This document shows, one piece after another, positions 4,828-6,855 of a stretch of 6,855 nucleotides of DNA. The notes under the pieces were generated by a model that saw nothing but the letters and a program-made list of their open reading frames with translations, was not told the origin of the DNA and did no database searches. The translations under genes were made by a program, and so were the position numbers. Source of the stretch: an uncultured Bacteroidales bacterium (GTDB lineage: Bacteria > Bacteroidota > Bacteroidia > Bacteroidales > Paludibacteraceae); assembly GCA_903929065.1 (NCBI GenBank), contig CAIYTJ010000656.1, positions 1-6,855 on the forward strand. The letters are read 5' to 3'. Position 1 is the stretch's first letter. Every line of letters starts with the position of its first letter.

Positions 4828-5898
4828 TTATTTTACAGTGTATTTGTTGATCTGATCAACACATAATTCATATACATTTTCCGAAGCATATCGTTTATAC
4901 CAATCAACCGTTAAAGCAACGGTTTGATGAATATCCATCCGGGGCTCCCAACCCAACTGTACACGTGCTTTGGAAATATCCAGCATCAACAAATTAGCTT
5001 CATGAAGGGCATTCGGGTTTGATAGATCGCGTAATTCTCCGCTTCCGTAATTTTCAACTACCTTCGATGCAACATCCCAAACGGTGGCTATTGATTCAGC
5101 CCGCGGACCAAAGTTCCAGCCTTCACAGTACTTTGTAGGTTCCTGCCACATTTTATAAGCCAACAACATATATCCGCCCAGTGGTTCCAATACGTGTTGC
5201 CACGGACGAACTGCTTTCGGACTGCGAATATCAATGGATTTTCCGGCTTCCAATGCTTTGATACAATCGGGAATAATCCGGTCCAATGCCCAATCACCAC
5301 CACCAATTACATTACCTGCCCGAACACTCGCAATTGATTTACCATGTTTTTCGAACTGTAACGGATTAAAATACGAACGTCTCCACGAAGCAATCGCTAT
5401 TTCTGCAGCTCCCTTGGAAGAAGAATACGGATCATAACCACCCATGGGTTCATTTTCGCGATAACCCCAGATTTGTTCTTTATTTTCGTAGCATTTATCG
5501 GTGGTAATCATCACACCCACTTTTACACTATCCGTAACCCGAATGGCTTCAAGTACGTTTATGGTTCCCATTACATTGGTTTGGTAAGTTTCCACCGGAA
5601 TATCATAACTCAATCGCACAAGAGGCTGCGCTGCCAAATGAAATACGATTTCGGGTTGATAAGTTGCAAAAATTTCTTTTACAAGGTTTCCGTCCGAAAT
5701 ATCGCCACGGATATCGGTCATTTTATCTTTCAAACCGGATAAAACAAAATTATCCCGTTCGGTATAGGGATCTTTTGCGAGTCCAATTACTTCCGCACCC
5801 ATTTCTCTCAGCCAGATAGAAAGCCATGAACCTTTAAAACCGGTATGTCCGGTAATCAGAACCCTTTTATTTTTATAAAAATCATTTAATATATTCAT
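4828..5898 (-). CDS. rfbG: CDP-glucose 4,6-dehydratase
   Basis: This cytoplasmic NAD-dependent enzyme converts CDP-D-glucose to CDP-4-keto-6-deoxy-D-glucose, the branch point for CDP-linked 6-deoxy and 3,6-dideoxy sugars. The 356-residue length is normal for the family. It shows the nucleotide-binding GHTGFKGSWL (17-26), DIRGDISD (62-69), FHLAAQPLVR (86-95), the TTDK active-site segment (132-135) and YSSSK (Y158, K162). It also has the family-specific blocks GGYDPYSSSKGAAE, RAGNVIGGGDWA (193-204), RPWQHVLEPLGGYMLLA (231-247) and WNFGP (261-265). The start is fixed by the typical N-terminal NDFYKNKRVLITGHTG. The gene follows rfbF by 108 bp, and a palindromic repeat copy ends only two bases before the ATG, in the ribosome-binding zone. 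It is also called ddhB. The assignment is firm. Confidence 0.96.
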   Translation of the reverse strand: MNILNDFYKNKRVLITGHTGFKGSWLSIWLREMGAEVIGLAKDPYTERDNFVLSGLKDKMTDIRGDISDGNLVKEIFATYQPEIVFHLAAQPLVRLSYDIPVETYQTNVMGTINVLEAIRVTDSVKVGVMITTDKCYENKEQIWGYRENEPMGGYDPYSSSKGAAEIAIASWRRSYFNPLQFEKHGKSIASVRAGNVIGGGDWALDRIIPDCIKALEAGKSIDIRSPKAVRPWQHVLEPLGGYMLLAYKMWQEPTKYCEGWNFGPRAESIATVWDVASKVVENYGSGELRDLSNPNALHEANLLMLDISKARVQLGWEPRMDIHQTVALTVDWYKRYASENVYELCVDQINKYTVK

Positions 5899-5900
5899 AA

Positions 5901-6004
5901 CCCCTAACCCCTAAAGGGGAATTTAATTAGTTTCGTCTCTTAAATAAATATCCAAATTTATAAAATCAGGCATTCCACTCTTGTCCCCCTTTAGGGGTTA
6001 GGGG
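5901..6004. repeat. Inverted pair of CCCCTAACCCCTAAAGGGG elements between rfbF and rfbG
   Basis: The 19-mer CCCCTAACCCCTAAAGGGG at 5901-5919 is perfectly repeated in inverted orientation at 5986-6004, with 66 bp between. Each copy also has an internal CCCCT-AA-AGGGG hairpin. The outer edges lie within two bases of the rfbG start codon (5898) and of the rfbF stop codon (6007). In the rfbF-rfbG transcript the two copies could pair into a 19-bp stem, or each could fold alone. The core is shared with the element at 3293-3330. The 66-bp spacer has no gene. Confidence 0.9.
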
Positions 6005-6006
6005 TC

Positions 6007-6783
6007 TTACCAGATTTTCCACGGAGCATTTCCTTTTGCCCACCAATCGTTTAATTCAATATTATCGCGCAAGGTATCCATGGGCTGCCAAAAGCCTTCG
6101 TGCTTAAATGAGTTCATCTGTCCGGTTTTAGCAATACTTTCCAGTGGTAATTTTTCAAAAGTAACGGTATCATCATTTTCGGCTATGAAATCAAACACTT
6201 CCGGTTCGCAAACAAAGTAACCGGCATTAATCCACATTCCATCTCCTGCTGGTTTTTCGGTAAAACTGGTCACATTGCCAGTTTCATCAATTTCCAATGA
6301 GCCGAATTTGCCTTTGGGTTTGTAAGCTGTAACAGTCAGGTATTGTTTCCGGGTTTTGTGAAAGTCAACCAGTTCTTTGATATTTATATCTCCTACTCCA
6401 TCACCGTAGGTCAACATAAAAGGCTCATTACCGGTATATTTTTGAATCCGTTTAATACGGCCGCCGGTCATAGTATTTAATCCTGTTTCTACTAATGTTA
6501 CTTTCCATGGTTCAGCCACACTGTTATGAACTTCCATTTGATTGTTGTGTAAATCAATAGTTACATCGCTGTTATGCAGAAAATAGTTAGCAAACCACTC
6601 TTTAATTGCATAGCCTTTATATCCCAGACAAATTATGAATTCGTTATAGCCGTACTCGGAATACGTTTTCATTATATGCCACAGAATGGGCTTTTCACCA
6701 ATCGGAATCATCGGTTTTGGTAATGACTTTGTCTCTTCACTAAAACGGGTACCAAACCCTCCTGCTAAAATGACTACTTTCAT
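6007..6783 (-). CDS. rfbF: Glucose-1-phosphate cytidylyltransferase
   Basis: This enzyme makes CDP-glucose from CTP and alpha-D-glucose 1-phosphate in the cytoplasm, the first committed step of CDP-deoxysugar synthesis. The 258 residues carry the nucleotidyltransferase signature LAGGFGTRFSEET (6-18) followed by PKPMIPIGEKPILWHIM (22-38), where Lys23 is the conserved basic residue. They also carry YGDG with metal-binding Asp128 (126-129), FTEKP (174-178), the INAGYFV block (185-191), GFWQPMDTLRD (230-240) and the ending NAPWKIW. These together distinguish CDP-glucose from dTDP-glucose pyrophosphorylases. The ATG at 6781-6783 gives the standard MKVVILAGG start. It is the first gene of the visible minus-strand set, with rfbG next. 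Upstream there is only heptamer repeat DNA to the window edge, so the promoter is not visible. It is also called ddhA. The assignment is firm. Confidence 0.96.
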   Translation of the reverse strand: MKVVILAGGFGTRFSEETKSLPKPMIPIGEKPILWHIMKTYSEYGYNEFIICLGYKGYAIKEWFANYFLHNSDVTIDLHNNQMEVHNSVAEPWKVTLVETGLNTMTGGRIKRIQKYTGNEPFMLTYGDGVGDINIKELVDFHKTRKQYLTVTAYKPKGKFGSLEIDETGNVTSFTEKPAGDGMWINAGYFVCEPEVFDFIAENDDTVTFEKLPLESIAKTGQMNSFKHEGFWQPMDTLRDNIELNDWWAKGNAPWKIW

Positions 6784-6800
6784 ACTGTATTTCTTTAATT

Positions 6801-6855
6801 AACTACAAACTATAAACTTTGAACTATGAACTATGAACTATGAACTATAAACTAT
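6801..6855. repeat. AACTATR heptamer tandem array, reaching the window edge
   Basis: About eight seven-base units run from 6801 to the end of the window: AACTACA, AACTATA, AACTTTG, three of AACTATG, AACTATA, then a partial unit. It starts 17 bp upstream of the rfbF start codon and continues past the window. The run AACTATAAACTTT at 6808-6820 is found again at 2758-2770, at the end of the LuxR-type regulator gene. Such heptamer runs are dispersed intergenic repeats. Their closeness to the rfbF start means that changes in copy number would move any upstream promoter. Confidence 0.88.

Noticed and set aside
5088..5742. Open frames on both strands inside rfbG, for example at 5088-5306, 5234-5437 and 5473-5742
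   Set aside because: They are shadows of a well-supported full-length dehydratase gene and show no recognisable domain.
5953..5960. TAAATTTG on the minus strand as an internal promoter before rfbG
   Set aside because: It fits TAnnTTTG, but no -33 TTTG lies at a suitable distance, and such 8-mers are expected by chance in AT-rich spacer DNA.

Overview
The window looks like a chromosomal stretch from an AT-rich member of the Bacteroidota. The evidence is weak Shine-Dalgarno signals, a TAnnTTTG-type promoter box, a Bacteroidota-type FnIII protein, and dense palindromic and heptameric intergenic repeats. The exact genus cannot be read from the sequence. Most of the window is part of a surface-polysaccharide (O-antigen, capsule or exopolysaccharide) locus.

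Layout, left to right. At 1-299 is the N-terminal third or so of a membrane O-acyltransferase on the minus strand, cut by the window edge. Just upstream of it, at 332-448, is a 38-codon reading frame that matches the start of DegT/DnrJ/EryC1 sugar aminotransferases and then stops. This is probably a relic, with a promoter-like box upstream at 481-488. A small FnIII-domain protein (716-1342, minus) ends at a good intrinsic terminator (648-675). A 548-bp gap then separates it from a divergently transcribed PAS-like/LuxR-type regulator (1891-2733, plus). That gap holds a tandem array of eleven and a half 21-bp units.

The rest, 2786-6783, is a minus-strand gene set read from right to left: glucose-1-phosphate cytidylyltransferase (rfbF/ddhA), CDP-glucose 4,6-dehydratase (rfbG/ddhB), an extended-SDR reductase/epimerase and a GT2 glycosyltransferase. 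The first two make CDP-4-keto-6-deoxyglucose. The SDR probably reduces or epimerises a CDP-4-keto sugar, and the glycosyltransferase may transfer the product or another sugar of the repeat unit. No rfbH (3-dehydrase) is present, so the final sugar is undetermined.

The most unusual content is repetitive DNA. There is the 21-bp array between divergent genes, and a foldback element of about 190 bp made of six small hairpins in mirror order between rfbG and the SDR gene. A 19-bp perfect inverted repeat pair runs from just after the rfbF stop to just before the rfbG start. A related palindrome is inserted in frame inside the glycosyltransferase gene, where it encodes about 12 extra residues. Heptamer repeats (AACTATR) sit at several gene junctions. 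No CRISPR array, RNA gene or intact transposase gene was found.
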